Of a stretch of 64,000 nt of DNA, positions 11,898 to 25,186 are shown piece after piece. The stretch covers positions 13,146,501 through 13,210,500 of the forward strand of contig OY540822.1 in NCBI GenBank assembly GCA_961205875.1, written 5' to 3'. A program made the position numbers and the translations under genes. Position 1 is the first letter of the stretch. Each line of letters starts with the position of its first letter. The stretch is from Sialis fuliginosa. Taxonomy: Eukaryota > Arthropoda > Insecta > Megaloptera > Sialidae. A model generated the notes under the pieces. The model was not told the DNA's origin and did no database searches. It worked only from the letters and a program-made list of their open reading frames with translations.

Positions 11898-12454
11898 ATG
11901 AGTTCTGTTTATCTTAAAGTAATAACATTTGCGGATAAATTTGTTCCTGATAAATTTCGTCCATTATGGATGCATCCAGCAGGTTTTTATTGAACTTGGT
12001 TTTTTATTTTGAAAGTATTATGTGAATTAATTATGATGTTGTAATTCCCTTCAGGTCCAAAAACAGTGTTCTTCTGGGCTCCTTTGATCAAATGGGTTAG
12101 TATTTTTTAAATCAAAACAATTTGCTTACAATAGTAATGATTTTTACAATTTATTACACAGGGGCTTGTTATAGCCGGAGTTACAGACTTACAACGACCG
12201 GCAGACCAACTAAGTATTCAGCAAACTTCAGCTTTGGCTGCTACGGGTGTAATATGGTCTCGCTATTCTCTGGTCATTATTCCTAAGAATTATGGATTAT
12301 TTAGCGTTAATGTATTTGTAGCCGGCACGCAATTATATCAACTTTACAGAGCTTTAAGGTTTTAAATTATACTACGTTTATACTTTGATATCAATGTACA
12401 TATTTTAATTGATTATTTTTTTGTAGCTATCAGCAATCTTTGAAAAATAAATGA
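11898..12454 (+). CDS. MPC2: mitochondrial pyruvate carrier subunit 2
   Basis: MPC2 pairs with MPC1 in the inner mitochondrial membrane and carries pyruvate into the matrix. Four exons, 11898-11982, 12055-12095, 12162-12358 and 12427-12454, join into 116 aa. Introns are 72, 66 and 68 bp. Family hallmarks in order: LRPLW-type motif FRPLWMHPAG, PKTVFFWAPLIKWGLVIAG (first hydrophobic segment), the loop DLQRPADQ, then ALAATGVIWSRYSLVIIPKN and LFSVNVFVAGTQLYQLYRAL (further membrane segments). Length fits the usual 110-130 aa. The last exon encodes only SYQQSLKNK; the donor before it (AAG|GTTTTA) is weak, and retention would end the protein two residues later. Nothing looks damaged. Confidence 0.96.
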
Positions 12455-15424
12455 CCTGGGATGTTATGATATTTTCGCTGCTTTAGTAAAATGAGAAAAG
12501 TAATTGTCAAGCATATCAACTTATACTTAATAATATATACTTTAAAAATATTATAGTATAATTTGTTTTTAGCTGATACATATTTAAACTTATTGACTAT
12601 TAATTGTTATAATACTGTTATGAATTGTTACAAATATATCTGCGTTATTAAAAATTAAATGTATTTTAAAAATGTACATGTACCTAAATAATTTTAACTT
12701 TGATGTATCGAATTTCAGGCATACAATTAAAATTTATCAAGTTTAGAATTTCATTTCTGATAGCAATATTATTTTTCAGTTTGTTGATTATTTATTTATT
12801 ATTATTCTATGAGATATACTATTTTTCTAACTATTTGTGAGAATATACTGGTTTGAATTATTTGTTGCAAAGTATGTTATACATTTTTTTAGTTAAAACA
12901 ATACTGTGTAAGAAATGTTATTAAGCTCTTCATGGCTTTGCTCGCATATATTTTAAAATTGTGTACATATTTGATACTCCCCTTCTCTGCTAAATGAACA
13001 ATGTGGTTTGCCTTTTTTTATAATAATACACTACTTTAATTTGAAAATCGATTTTTGACTTTGATAAACTTATTCTGATTTGGTTTTGTTTGTTTTATTC
13101 ATGGTAGGATGAAAAATAAGTATTCATTTAATTCTAAATTTTTTTTATTAACTTTACATATATAAAATATATACATTATTTACCTTTTAAAACAAATATC
13201 TTTATTTATAAAAAAATAAATCAATCATTTTTATACTTATATTGCTGAAAAATGTTTACCAACAAAATCATATTTAATCGCTTAACTTCATTAAATTTGT
13301 TTGTATTATAGTATTCTATAAATACAATATATTATTTTAAAAGTTAAATTTATTTATATAATAAATAATGCTTTATTTTAAAGAACGCCATCTCTTTAAA
13401 ATGCGATATATCGGATGGATAAATAAAAAAGTATCTAGTAGTACTCTGGAACTATAAATCACACAAACTTGGAAACTATCTTAAAAGGTGCATTACATAA
13501 TCCATTAAGTTTATATTTATATTTGTGAATAAAAGGTCCCTTATAATCTTTAAAACTTAAATTCTTTATTGAAATGATTAAGAAACGATAAAAACAAATG
13601 CAATATAAACATTGACCTAGTAAATTAGCCCTCCTAATTAACTGATTGGCTTGTAATGACTAAACAATAAAACGTGACTATATAACAATCATTATAAGAT
13701 GAATCTGAAGTTTGTATGATTTTTAATTCCCAAATACTATGTCACCAAACACGATACATATTTTTTATCCACCTGGTATATGTGTGAGTGTATATAAATA
13801 TACATGTATATTTAGATTAGTTGCTAAGGTCTTTTGACATTTTTCCTCTATAAAAACCTTATAATGATAATAATTATTCCGTATCATTAACAAAATGTAG
13901 TCAAAGAAAATAAAAAAATTAAGGAAGTAAACAGCAATATACTGTAATTATAATAATTAAAAAGAAACACACTAAAATTAAAATAAATTAATTTATAAAA
14001 AGAAACAAAGATATATAATATATAAGAATAATTTATTTTCAATACAAATACTGCATTAAAAAAATTTTGTATGTAAAATCTGTATCTATCTATATTAAAA
14101 CGATTAATATCTACGATCTTCACACACATGTCAAAAATCCATTTAGTAAAATTAAATATAGTAAAATGTCAATGCAACGAAATTATTTTTCATTTAATTT
14201 TTTTATTGTTAAAAATAAATAATGGGTTGTATTCTATATTATTTCGTTACATCAATTCTTCACTTGTTTTAGAGCGCACACAGATTTTTGACACCATCTA
14301 TATATTTTAAATATATAATCATAATTAACAGTGCTGTACATAATTTATTAGATTAAATATTGTAAAATAACACACAAATATAGTGGTGAGGGATGTATTA
14401 AGAAATATTCTTAAAACAAATCAAATCTAAACTTTCTAACAAGTGTCTCTCTGATTTCAATTCAAAACATATGTAGAAATGTTCTAGGTAATGCCAATAT
14501 GTAATACATTCTGGCATTAAACAAAAATATAGCAAATTAACCATCAAAATTTATTTTTGATAAACTAAAAGCTAAATATATATATTTAACTACGAAGGAG
14601 CTGTTTGAAAAGGCTAATCTGGCAAAACAATTTTTACAATATTTGTAAAAATTGCTTTTCACGAGAATACTGCATCAAGAAAAAAAAATAGATGCTGCAG
14701 AGCTGCCAATACTTGAAAAAGTACTTCAAGTACATTTAAAAATAATAAAAAGTGACAGCTCTTAAGGTGCAAACTACGGAATTTAAGGGATTTGCCAATG
14801 CATGCGAGTGTTTTTGTAGGTTCCGTTATTAGTTCGCCATGAATTGCAATAAAACTGTTAATTAGTTAAACATTCTCAAATACATTAACACTTTGATCTG
14901 TACACATCGTTTTCTTAGTTTATTTTAGAATGACACCAGTCACTCATTTTGTCAACTACAATACTGCAATTCAAAATTTCAGTTAAAAGTTCTTCAACCC
15001 GTCTAAACTGTGCATTTTTCTTTGATGTACTGACTCCAAGCAGATCATAAATGTACGTGCACAAACATGCGTGTTTGTGCGCGGTTCGCCGTTCAAATCA
15101 GATAAGCATAAACATTTTGGATTAGTATTTTAATACAAATTTGAGAATGTTACATTTCATTCACAGGTTTTGATTCAAAATCGTTAAAACCCCTCAGGAG
15201 CTTCCCTTGTAAGTTAGAAAGTACATGTATCTTATTATTATTATTATTTTAATTTGATATGATGAAAAACTAAACGAACCATTTTTAAGAATATTCTTGT
15301 ATAAACGTTAATTTTTTACTTATATATCTATCGCTTCAGTTAAATAGAATAAGTTTAAATAAAGAATGCAAAGTATATATAATATTTACACTACAATATA
15401 CTAAATAATTAATGATAGTATATA

Positions 15425-15598
15425 CAGTGGTGTGCTGGTATTACCTTGAACCAATCGATTCAATTATTTTTCTAAAATCGGCGAGCCAAGTATACTAAAT
15501 TATATGAATAACAAAGCTAACATAAACCAATATAAAGATTACATACGTCATTAACAAAACAAGTTAGTTGTTAAACCAATTGACAGCACACCCCTCTG
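15425..15598. mobile_element. probable MITE with CAGTGGTGTGCTG ends
   Basis: The left end CAGTGGTGTGCTGG pairs with a right end whose reverse complement reads CAGAGGGGTGTGCTG. The match is imperfect and no target duplication is clear, so this is a decayed element or a partial reading. CAG ends hint at hAT. Confidence 0.45.
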
Positions 15599-15879
15599 TA
15601 TGTATTTACATACAGGCTGTGGTATTGTTAGAGGACTGGGCATTTATTTCAGTAACTAAAAAGCTCAAATAAGAAACATCTCTGATTTTCCCATGAGGTA
15701 TTCAAATCCATGTACCTTTGCTTATGCAAGAGACAATTTTTTTTCTTATTAAATGAAATGTTACTTTTTATTTTAATAAACAATAACATAAAAAAAAATT
15801 TTTGTAGACAAATAAAGTATAATTCGATGTTGAATATTTGTCACTTAATTTGACATGTGGAATGTAAGCTGGCGTGACA

Positions 15880-16112
15880 GTACAGCTGTCACAAATACTC
15901 AGTGAAAGTACTTGAAATATCAAGTACTTTTCACTGTTTTAAAATATACTTGAAATAAACACTTGTTAAAATCAAGTATTATGAATAATTACTTGAAGTA
16001 TCATACACTTTAAGCTATTTAAGTACTTCAAGTACTTAACATACTACTTGTTGAAATTAAGTATTACGTTTAAAAAGTACTTGAAGTACTTTACTTCAAG
16101 TATTGACAGTTC
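15880..16112. repeat. self-complementary AAGTACTTGAA-rich element
   Basis: About 230 bp packed with the near-palindrome AAGTACTTGAAGTACTT and variants in both orientations. The ends are AGCTGTCACAAATACT on the left and, reverse complemented, AACTGTCAATACTTGAAG on the right. This looks like a foldback-type MITE. A related, smaller copy is at 14705-14765. Confidence 0.6.
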
Positions 16113-16640
16113 ATATATGTTTTTATTATATTATACACATTAATAATTATTATATAAAACTTAACATTTCCATTGATTTTTGATAGAATAAATTTCTCAC
16201 GATGAAAAGTTTTTGAACCACTGGTGTTGTTGAATTCATATTAATAATAGTCACTATAAATAAGACTAAAATCATATTCCTTAAAAACATGTCTTAATTG
16301 TTTTTCTAAATAAAAAATACACTATTCTATTAATAAAAAAAAAAATTTGAAAGTATGTTTTTGAATGCAACATAGAAAAATCAGAGATACTTCTTATTTA
16401 AAATTTTTCAATGTAATAATTTATAGTTATAAATGCCTGGTTCTGTAATAATGCCACATTCTGTATACCAGTTATTTGCGCTCACAGAATGAATCGATTT
16501 TAATTATTAATGCGTTTGCAAAGTTTATGTTGTCAGTTTACAAATGTGGCCACATAACTGGTATTTACTGATTATCTTTATATTATTTTTAAATAAGATA
16601 TGCAGATGTTTGCACACAAGGCATATTTTGCCGTTGAAAT

Positions 16641-16743
16641 AAATTTTAGGATTATTTCGAGCCTACGTCTAAATGCAGAATGGGTTCTGAGATGGGCTTA
16701 AAGTTTAATTAAAACTAATAGGCTCGAAATGATTCTAAAATTT
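16641..16743. mobile_element. 103-bp MITE-like element, 25-bp inverted ends
   Basis: TTTTAGGATTATTTCGAGCC on the left is matched by GGCTCGAAATGATTCTAAAA on the right, with one mismatch in the 25-bp arms. The 53-bp centre is unrelated. Family unknown. Confidence 0.65.
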
Positions 16744-17833
16744 GTTGTGATCATGAAACAGCTTTTTATATATATTTTTTATAAATAGTTAATTTTGATG
16801 AACACAAAAAAGTGGAAAAAAATAATAGTTTTTTTCAACGTAATATCTAATTTTATAATAAAAACAAAATTTAATTATCATGTACAATTTATTTTAAAAA
16901 AATGTGATTAAAATGTTTCATGAAAAATATTTATTGCTTATTGGTTTTCAAAGATCGAAAGTAAATGAAAACTATATGTAAATAATATTCATTTGTACTT
17001 TTGATTCTATACTTTTTGAGTTAAAAAATAAATGACAGATTAATTTAAACATGATTTTTTTTAAATTTCAATATTTAATGAAAACATTGAATAAAAAAGC
17101 ACTGGTTAAAATAGTCAAAATATACATGGATAAATAATTTCAGGTACGAAAACACAGTAATGATAATTTACAATAAATTAGTGAATTGATAAGAACTTGA
17201 TTTGAAAAATTTAGTATACTACAATATTTCTACAATACATTTATTAATGATTATTCGTTATAATACTAATTAATTAATTAAATTTGATTTTAGTTGTAAA
17301 TATTTAAAATTTTATTGACATTTTACTTCCACAATTTTTATATATACCTAATATTACAAAAACTATTTGTTATTAATTTAATTTAATTCTAATTACAAAA
17401 GGAACTCAAAAACATAAATAAACAAATATAATTTGGTACTTTTAAAAGATATGATTAAAATAATTTATATATATTACAAATAGTAGTGTAATATACGTAA
17501 TCCTAGTTATTTGATTGTTACCAATATTTATATATTTACGATTACAGTATTTTACTTTCTTCATAATTATAATACACAATCAATTTTTTAAAAACGTAAC
17601 AGATTTCAATAACATTAACCCTTATTTCGGATCATATTTTAATTTTTGAAATAGTATCTCCATAATTTCTTGTATTAAAAGATATAACTTGATTTGGTAT
17701 TTTTTAGAAGTCTCTCTATAAACTTGTAAAAATAAAAATGATCACAAAGGGTTAATTAATAAAATCCTATTTCTTAACTTGTATGGTCTTGGAAAGCGGC
17801 CATTAATTATAAAAAAAACAATTTGATCGACTA

Positions 17834-18310
17834 GAAGAAATAAAATAAAAATTAAAACCGAGAAAATTGTTAAAATAAAAATATTTCCTCTCTATTTTCA
17901 ATTAGATAAAAGTGCAATGGTGGTTACACATAATAAAAGAAATTGTATTCTGTACAATAAAAATAAAATTAAAACCGAGAAAATTGTTAAAATAAAAATA
18001 TTTTCTCTCTATTTTCAATTAGATAAAAGTGCAATGGTGGTTACACATAATAAAAGAAATTGTATTCTGTACAATAAAAATAAAATTAAAACCGAGAATA
18101 TTGTTAAAATAAAAATATTTTCTCTCTGTTTTCAATTAGATAAAAGTGCAATGGTGGTTACACAAAATAAAAGAAATTGTATTCTGTACAATAAAAATAA
18201 AATTAAAACCGAGAATATTATTAAAATAAAAATATTTTCTCTCTATTTTCAATTAGATAAAAGTGCAATGGTGGTTACACATGATAAAAGAAATGTATTC
18301 TGTACAATAA
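17834..18310 (+). repeat. 117-bp tandem minisatellite, about four copies
   Basis: The landmark GTGCAATGGTGG recurs at 17912, 18029, 18146 and 18263, an exact 117-bp period. Copies differ at only a few positions, so the array is young or homogenised. Because 117 is 39 codons, one frame stays open for 136 codons (17917-18327). It lies about 250 bp past the RSBN1 stop and may fall in that gene's 3' UTR. I regard it as non-coding. Confidence 0.9.
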
Positions 18311-18329
18311 AATATGTATATAAATAATT

Positions 18330-18578
18330 TTAAACTCATATAATTAAATATAAACTTATAAAATATAGCCAACTCGCCAGCAGCCTGAGAAATATAACTT
18401 TGATTTTGTATCTACGGAGAAAACACTTTCTACTCTAGTACATTGTGCTTCAGTTGAAGTATGTAATATAATATGTACATGTACAGCTCTTGGGCTCACC
18501 GATTAAAAAATAATTAACAATATCGTACAAACAAAATTACCTCGAGATCGTCCCCCAAACGTCCGCATTCAGTCGTGC
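18330..18578 (-). other. probable RSBN1 3' UTR
   Basis: The 249 bp after the RSBN1 stop are richer in G and C than the flanks (for example GCCAACTCGCCAGCAGCC near 18368). A 3' UTR is the likely explanation. No convincing polyadenylation signal was chosen. Confidence 0.4.
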
Positions 18579-21500
18579 TCATATTTTATTGACGTTGTTC
18601 ATTCCTTCAATTATCTGATCGACAAGGTTCACCGGTACTGGGGATTTGGGAGGAAGGTTTGCAACTGCACAGATTTTTGGTTTCTCAATGACGGGAGTCG
18701 TGGTAGTAGGTAATGATGTAAACTTGGTCATAGGTGATGTTACTGTTTTGATACGTTTCTCCGGACTTGAATAATCAGATGAATACTTTCTTTTGATAGA
18801 ATCTGATGGTGATGTTTTTGAATCCGGTCTGTAATCTATTTTATCAAGTGCCACTTTCAGATTTCTCCGATGGTGGTCGTCTTTACCGTGTTTTGAACGG
18901 CTCCAAGAAGACGACGACGATGATGAATGTTCTGATTTCCGATGGTTCTCTGAAGACTGTCCATTTTCTTCACCAGACTTGCTCTTTGGTTTATCATGTT
19001 TGCTGTGTGACGACGAACAAGATGATGATTTTTTAGCTGAGTCAGAACAACTTGAAGAGGATGATTTTGATTTTGATTTATCTTCGTGTTTGTGTTCTGA
19101 TTTCTTTTCACTTGATGTGCTGCTTGAACTGTGCTTCCTTGGAGTATGTTCTTTGTTATTCTCTGATTTACTCTCTGTGCTTTTTGATTTTGCATTTTCA
19201 TCGTGCTTGCTTGGTGTTTTTTGATCATCGTTATTTTTTTTCGTAGATTTTGTATGTTTTTCTCCTGGATTTTTGGAATCTCTGTGTTCGTGGATAGGAA
19301 AACTCACCATTCTACAGTGGACAATATCCTCTGCATTCGGAACATTTGCATAATATGCTTTTAATCGCAAATGCCAAGCTGCCAGTGATAAAATTATGTA
19401 AGTCGAGGTAAAAATAAATATATATAAAAATATAGAAGTTAAATTTACCTATACTTGTAACTGCTGTCACTGTTCTAAATTGGTGAATAATATTTCTTGG
19501 AAGGAAGTATATATCATTGTCATACAGATTTATTCTTGCATATTTAACACCTTCTCTGCGTAACTGATTTAGTTTTGCGTCTTCAATCCAAGTGACACAC
19601 TACAAAATAAAACAATAGTTATTTATAAAATTCACCATTTAAAACAGTCGTTAAAAACATACTTGAGAAGTAGGTGGTTCATGTAAATCTAACTGAAGTT
19701 TTTCAGCAAGAATGTCAAAGTCTTTAGCAGCAAAAGCAACAACATCTTTAGTAATACGATCAATCGATCTTTCATCTTTGCTGCAATGTACTGCCTTCAG
19801 AACTCCAACGGCTGCAGTTGTCATTCGGTCTAGCCCGTGGCCCACGTGGTCTGCGTGAGCTTTAGTACGATCTTCAAACAGATATTCACGTGCTTCCGAA
19901 AACCTTGGCAAGTATTGCAGATTCTTTAACTCATTGATTCCCGTTCTGTAAATAATTCAAATGTTTAAACTAGGATAAAAATTATATCACCACGGGTATT
20001 ACCTTCTTCGTTTACATCCTTTTTTACCCATTTCAGCTGTCGGGACAAGTTGTTCACCTGGTCGTATCCACAAAATAGGCCCATCATTAGATTCCGGTCG
20101 TTTCATATGCACTACAGACATCGGACCCCAAGGCATCGTCTGAACAAAACACATTTAACAATTACATAGAAATAATTCTGATGGGTAAATAAAAACATCT
20201 CCTGTTTATCAACATAGTACTTTGAAACTACAAATCACATAAATTTTGAGTAACATCTTTAAATGTTTATTATATAACCAAGTTTCAATTACAATGATTT
20301 CAGTCATAAAATAAAATATTTGCTGTAAAAATTATAATTGTAAAATGATTGATATTGTAATAATAATAATAAAGTAATTATATTTTGTCAACTTATTAAA
20401 TAAAGGAAAATGCAAAGGAAATGCAAAATGCAAGAAACATACCGCATCAAGGAAAGGATTCTGTTGAAGACGATCGAGAAGATCTGGAAAATATCCACCG
20501 ACTTCCTCATGAGCTACTCCAACCAAACTGAGCTGATGTAATGGACCATAACGTACAGTTCCATGTGCGTAATGTTTACGCACCTGCTCGCTATATTGGC
20601 CCATTGTGCACGTCTCTATATCAGAACCACGGCCTAGCACACCGCTTTTGACAATCAGCGACGGATGGTGTGATGCCATGTGTTCCAGCAGGTCTGGAAG
20701 GTACGCTGCTGCACCGTGAACAATTGCCATCACGTACTTAGCATTCTTCTGTTCATCTTCACTGAAAGCAAGCTCAAAGAACTCTGCAACAAGCTCTTTC
20801 ATTTGATCACGAGACAGGTGGTCGATCTCCCTCTGGTACATGTGGATTACGTTAGCACCGCCATTGGGATGAGTTTCAATGTGGATATATTTACTGCAGA
20901 AAGATTAAAAGATTAAATTTAGCATCATTTATAACTATTATATTTAAATAACAAACCTGTATTTAAGACTGGGTAGATGAGATATGTTATACAGGGGTAA
21001 CGGTGTGTAGACTTTAGAAGAGCTCCGTGAACTGTCACTGCCTCGCCTACACTGGACGCCGATAGAAGCTCGCCTTATCCGCTTATTACATTGGGCGCAA
21101 CGGATGTCACGGTGCTTGTGATGTGAAGAGGAATGGCTACTGCTGTGGTGTCTACGATCTCGAGATTCTGATGAATCTGAATTCCGGTGTTTCCCTGCAG
21201 ATGAAGAAGATGTTTGCGTCGATGCCCCTGTCCATGTTTCTGTTGATTGGGAATTTGTCATACGAGGTTCGCTTCCGCTACCGACTTCATGGCGATACAG
21301 CTGATCAAATAGCTCTTCTTCGTGTGATATCTTTGTTTCCTTTTTGGGGGATTGGGACTCGATTTTAATCTGTTCAATTTTTGTGTTATTCGGTTCATAC
21401 GGCACTAAAGGCAAAACAATAATAAATGGTTATTTACTGATTTACATTCAAACAAAAACAAATAAGAAAGCTTACATATTTCCTTATTGTTAAAGGGTTC

Positions 21501-22224
21501 TTTGTTTTCACCATTTTTGTAATGCCAATTATTAGACACTGGTTCTGTTTTGATATTTTTAACATCATTGTATTCGTGGCTTTTTTCAGAACGCACTGAA
21601 CAAGCATTTTCAATATCAACATGTTCCTGTTTGATTTTTACGTCATTGGCAGTCACATTATAGTGATCATCTGTAAAAAATTAGTAATAATATACATTAA
21701 TAACCAAATAAAAAAGATATATATCATTTTTCATGAAAAAAAATTTTATGCACACTACACAAATGTTATTATATATATTGAAATTCAATCTAACTACGAG
21801 TATTTTAAAATAATTACACGCTATTGAAATAAACAATAAAGTTTACATTCATCACATATTATAACACTGAACATAGAAATTACAATAACATACCTTGTAT
21901 GTTTGTGTGTCCGTCAATTGATTCAACCAAATTTAGGTCTCGAAAAGCGGGACTATTGTAAGCTGTCACATCTCTAACATATTCATTTTGATGATTTAAA
22001 CAAGAAATTGATTCACAACTCACAATTTCATTCTCTGTCGCCATTGACCGTGTCAACAGCCCCGGTAAATTAAGATGATGAGGAACAAAACTGCTTGAGG
22101 AGGGCTTACTTCTGAATGTTTTTACATTTTTGTTTATTTTCGTGTCATCCACTGTCTCCGCGCGGCCTGAACAATAAGGGCGCGTTTTTGAATTATCAAT
22201 ATGCGCGTCACTCATGACAAACAT
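18579..22224 (-). CDS. RSBN1: RSBN1/KDM9-type JmjC-like lysine demethylase
   Basis: RSBN1 proteins (worm DPY-21) are nuclear JmjC-type enzymes reported to demethylate H4K20me2. Exons (minus): 21894-22224, 21476-21670, 20957-21404, 20443-20893, 20003-20139, 19663-19945, 19449-19599 and 18579-19378, giving 2796 bp (931 aa). Residues 1-300 are low-complexity, with a Ser/His/Arg tract and a Cys-containing patch ([19 protein letters not shown]). The conserved core (about 300-675) includes [82 protein letters not shown] and [26 protein letters not shown] probably supplies iron-binding residues and HQF a distal His; that is inference. The last 260 residues form a Ser/Lys/His-rich tail, so this is longer than human RSBN1 (about 800 aa). 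The start is the first ATG; a second lies three codons on. Confidence 0.93.
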
Positions 22225-22590
22225 TTACGCCATATCAATGCGCCATGTTATATTTGTAAATGTAAATTACGGAAACCCTTCAAAGATAAATTAGCAACAT
22301 TACATTTTCTACAGACAGGGTAACCAACATTCCGATAATAAAAGTCGCTATGAGCGTACAATCATAGAATAAATAAATTCCCTATATTTTGAATTATTTA
22401 TACTTCAAAATAAAAAAAAAATGGCATAATTAATATATTGATGTTAATTACATATTTATTGTTCTGTGGTTAATTATTAAATTGTAATAATGAAAATGTA
22501 TGTGATTTTAAGCTTTTTAGGCGATTTATGGTATGTATTAAGTAAATAAATTTTGTAAATTAAATTATAAATAAATGAAACCACAGTTAA
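22225..22590. other. RSBN1 upstream region
   Basis: This is the spacer between the RSBN1 start and the presumed 3' end of Sema1a. A modest CG-containing stretch near 22240-22350 is where the RSBN1 promoter should be. No TATA box stands out. No coding sequence. Confidence 0.4.
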
Positions 22591-22601
22591 GACAATAAAA
22601 C

Positions 22602-22607
22602 TTTATT
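22602..22607 (-). terminator. candidate poly(A) signal ending the Sema1a 3' UTR
   Basis: On the minus strand this is AATAAA. A plus-strand AATAAA sits at 22594-22599, so the site is a small near-palindrome. If used, the Sema1a 3' UTR would be up to 2.6 kb and would include the intron whose donor starts just after the stop. Positional inference only. Confidence 0.35.
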
Positions 22608-22609
22608 TG

Positions 22610-25186
22610 TTGTAATAGCAGTATTATTTCAATTTACAATTCATTTGGTGGGAACATAAAGTCACTCTATAATATTTATACATACATAGTGGACGGAGCA
22701 TCTTAAAAATTCTAATATCCTTCGTACCGTTTTCAAACATTTTGTAACTATCTTTCATTGAAATTTATGTTAGTAATTATTTCTTTGTACAATATTGTAT
22801 TAGATGATTACATTCATGTATATATCGTAAACAGTTACTTTTATATATACAATACTTTTATACAATCATTTCATTTGCATTAAAACAACATTTTATAAAA
22901 CTATTTAAGCACTATCTACTCTTATATATCCATATAAAAATAAAAATATTTGATAAACATCTGTAAAAAATACAATTTGGTGGGACATACGAGTACAAAA
23001 TCTCAGCCAGAATAAAAAGTAATTCAGCTGTTTCATAAAATAATATCCATAATGCATTATTATAAAAAAAATGAGTACGATTCCAGCTTTCATTTACAAG
23101 AACTTCATTTTTTTGTTTGTAAAAAGCACTGTAAAATGCTAAAATTGATGTTGTACGATTTCCAAAAATGTTTATTAAAAATAAATATTACTAGGTGTAC
23201 AGTGCATTTCCATAACTCGTGTCCATGACAATGATTTGCATTTTATGAATATTTATCATATCCGCAAGACTGTTTAATTAATTTTACTCATGTGCCAGCC
23301 AATATCTATGAATAAATTAAATTTTAAGTAAAAGTAAAGGGGTAGAACATAGTACATTAGTTATGGAAACCTGTCTTAATGCTATAATGTTTTTTTATAT
23401 AACTAGCCATTATTACAATAAATATAAATCTATAGTTATTATAAATAAGGCATATTATCACCCATAAACTTTTAGTATTCTATTTATAAACATTAACTTT
23501 TGTCATAAAAAAATATACAGTTTATTAAAAGTTTATTCACGCATAAAATAAAAGAATGATTACTTTTAATCACTAAATATGTACATATCAGATCTTTAAT
23601 TCTTATATAAAAACAAAAAAAAGATTACTCATGAAAATTGAGCAAAATAATTCATCAACAATAACGCATATGCAGATTAATTTCAATATTATAAATCATA
23701 CTAATAACTAATTTTAAAGCTGCAATATTGTCACAATTCAATAAAAGATTCATCTTCCTGATTGTAATTAAACTGCATAATTGTTATCCCAAAACACTTT
23801 CTTGTCAGTATTCTTATAAATAAACATAATTTCAGTTTTTTACTACTAAATATAATCGTATAAAACAAAAATATACTTTCATGTTTAATTATATACAAAA
23901 ATCAAAAATGAAACAAAAAGAAAATTCTCATTCATTCTTAAAAATAAAATATTCCTAAAGAAATACGCACATTGGATCGAATATTTAAATGTAAATATAT
24001 TCCATAGATGGCAGATAATATTTCGAGTTAAAGTTTAATAAAAAAAGTCAAGAATATCACCTGGTCCCATAATTTCTGTATGATTTTTTATTTCAATGAC
24101 TCAAACAGCAACAAATAATGCTTCAGATTTGGTTCACAATAATTGAGCCTGGTTTAGTATGAGTCTCTATTTTATTTTTAATTGAATTTCAACATTTAAA
24201 TTCAATATCTGTTGTATAAAATACCAACTACCACAGTATTATTATTGGCTATTTTATAGACACTTCTGTAGTCGATTCTTATATATTTATGTATTTATTA
24301 TATTCTGTTCAATTTGTTCGCTTTAAAACAGATTCTAATAATTAAATACAATGAGTATGCTTTCGATTTCACACTTTAACAAAAAATTCAGTGCTAAGAC
24401 AATTATAAGGTACATTAAATTTTGTAATTTATCAGTGGTGCAAGCAAATAATTAGTTGTTAATTTATTTTGAACAATTAACACTGAATTTCTTTTTATAA
24501 AATCTAAAATAAAGATAAAAATATATGTTGTACAATGCTAAATACTGCATTAATTTACAACAATAACTTCTAAAAAACACCTATTTTTACCCCGATGATA
24601 TTAATTGTTATATCCATTGGATATAAATCGTATTAAAAGTCATGAAAGTAGTTAACGATTTGTAAAAATAGAAGTTACTGAAGTATGTTATCACAGATTT
24701 TTTCTCTGATCGTAGTAGAAGTTTCAATAATTGCAAATTATGATTTGATATTAAAAAAAATAACAATTCAGCCTTTGGAAACTAGTTATTTATGTATTTA
24801 GAGTACGGAGATCAATTTTTAATAAGTTTAAACATTTTATTTTGTACTTAATGGCAAGATTTTAATTGGATTTCCTAATAAAAATAACATTTTTAACAAA
24901 TATACTGTGTTTACATGAGAAATAATAATTTGTATTAATTCTTCCACTAAAAACGAATACAGAGAAATTAACACATTTTTTGGAAAATTACCCTATGCAA
25001 CAAATTTTATAAAATTCAAAAACAATTTTTTATTGGGGTATATTGGTGTAATTTTTTCCACATTTTGTATATATACTTTAAAATGAATTTTGCAAAAATA
25101 TACCAAATGTAAAAAATATATTATTGTTCCCTAAATACAATTTGGAAATAAAAATGTAATATACAATTTAAAAAAAAAACACTTAC
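22610..25186 (-). other. Sema1a 3' UTR and/or 3' UTR intron, no separate gene seen
   Basis: The interval is uniformly AT-rich with no recognisable frame on either strand; the 62-codon frame at 22905-23093 is low-complexity and hydrophobic by composition. A splice donor at 25181-25186 suggests part of it is intron. I could not pick an acceptor with confidence. Confidence 0.45.

Larger units (their letters stand above)
12455..17833. other. intergenic and 3' UTR sequence between convergent MPC2 and RSBN1
   Basis: Very AT-rich. The left end should hold the MPC2 3' UTR and the right end possibly RSBN1 3' UTR, but no boundary could be fixed. The open frames at 13887-14310 are low-complexity. Three inverted-repeat elements are listed separately. 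A tract near 14705-14765 (CAATACTTG ... AAGTACTTCAAGTAC ... GACAGCTC) is related to the repeat at 15880-16112. Confidence 0.6.

Noticed and set aside
17917-18327. 136-codon open frame with three repeats of a 39-residue unit
   Set aside because: It exists only because the minisatellite period is a multiple of three; no domain and AT-rich composition identical to the flanks.
18806-19246. Several open frames on both strands with Asp/Glu or Ser-rich translations
   Set aside because: Shadows of the Ser/Lys/His-rich RSBN1 tail, which continues correctly from the upstream exon.
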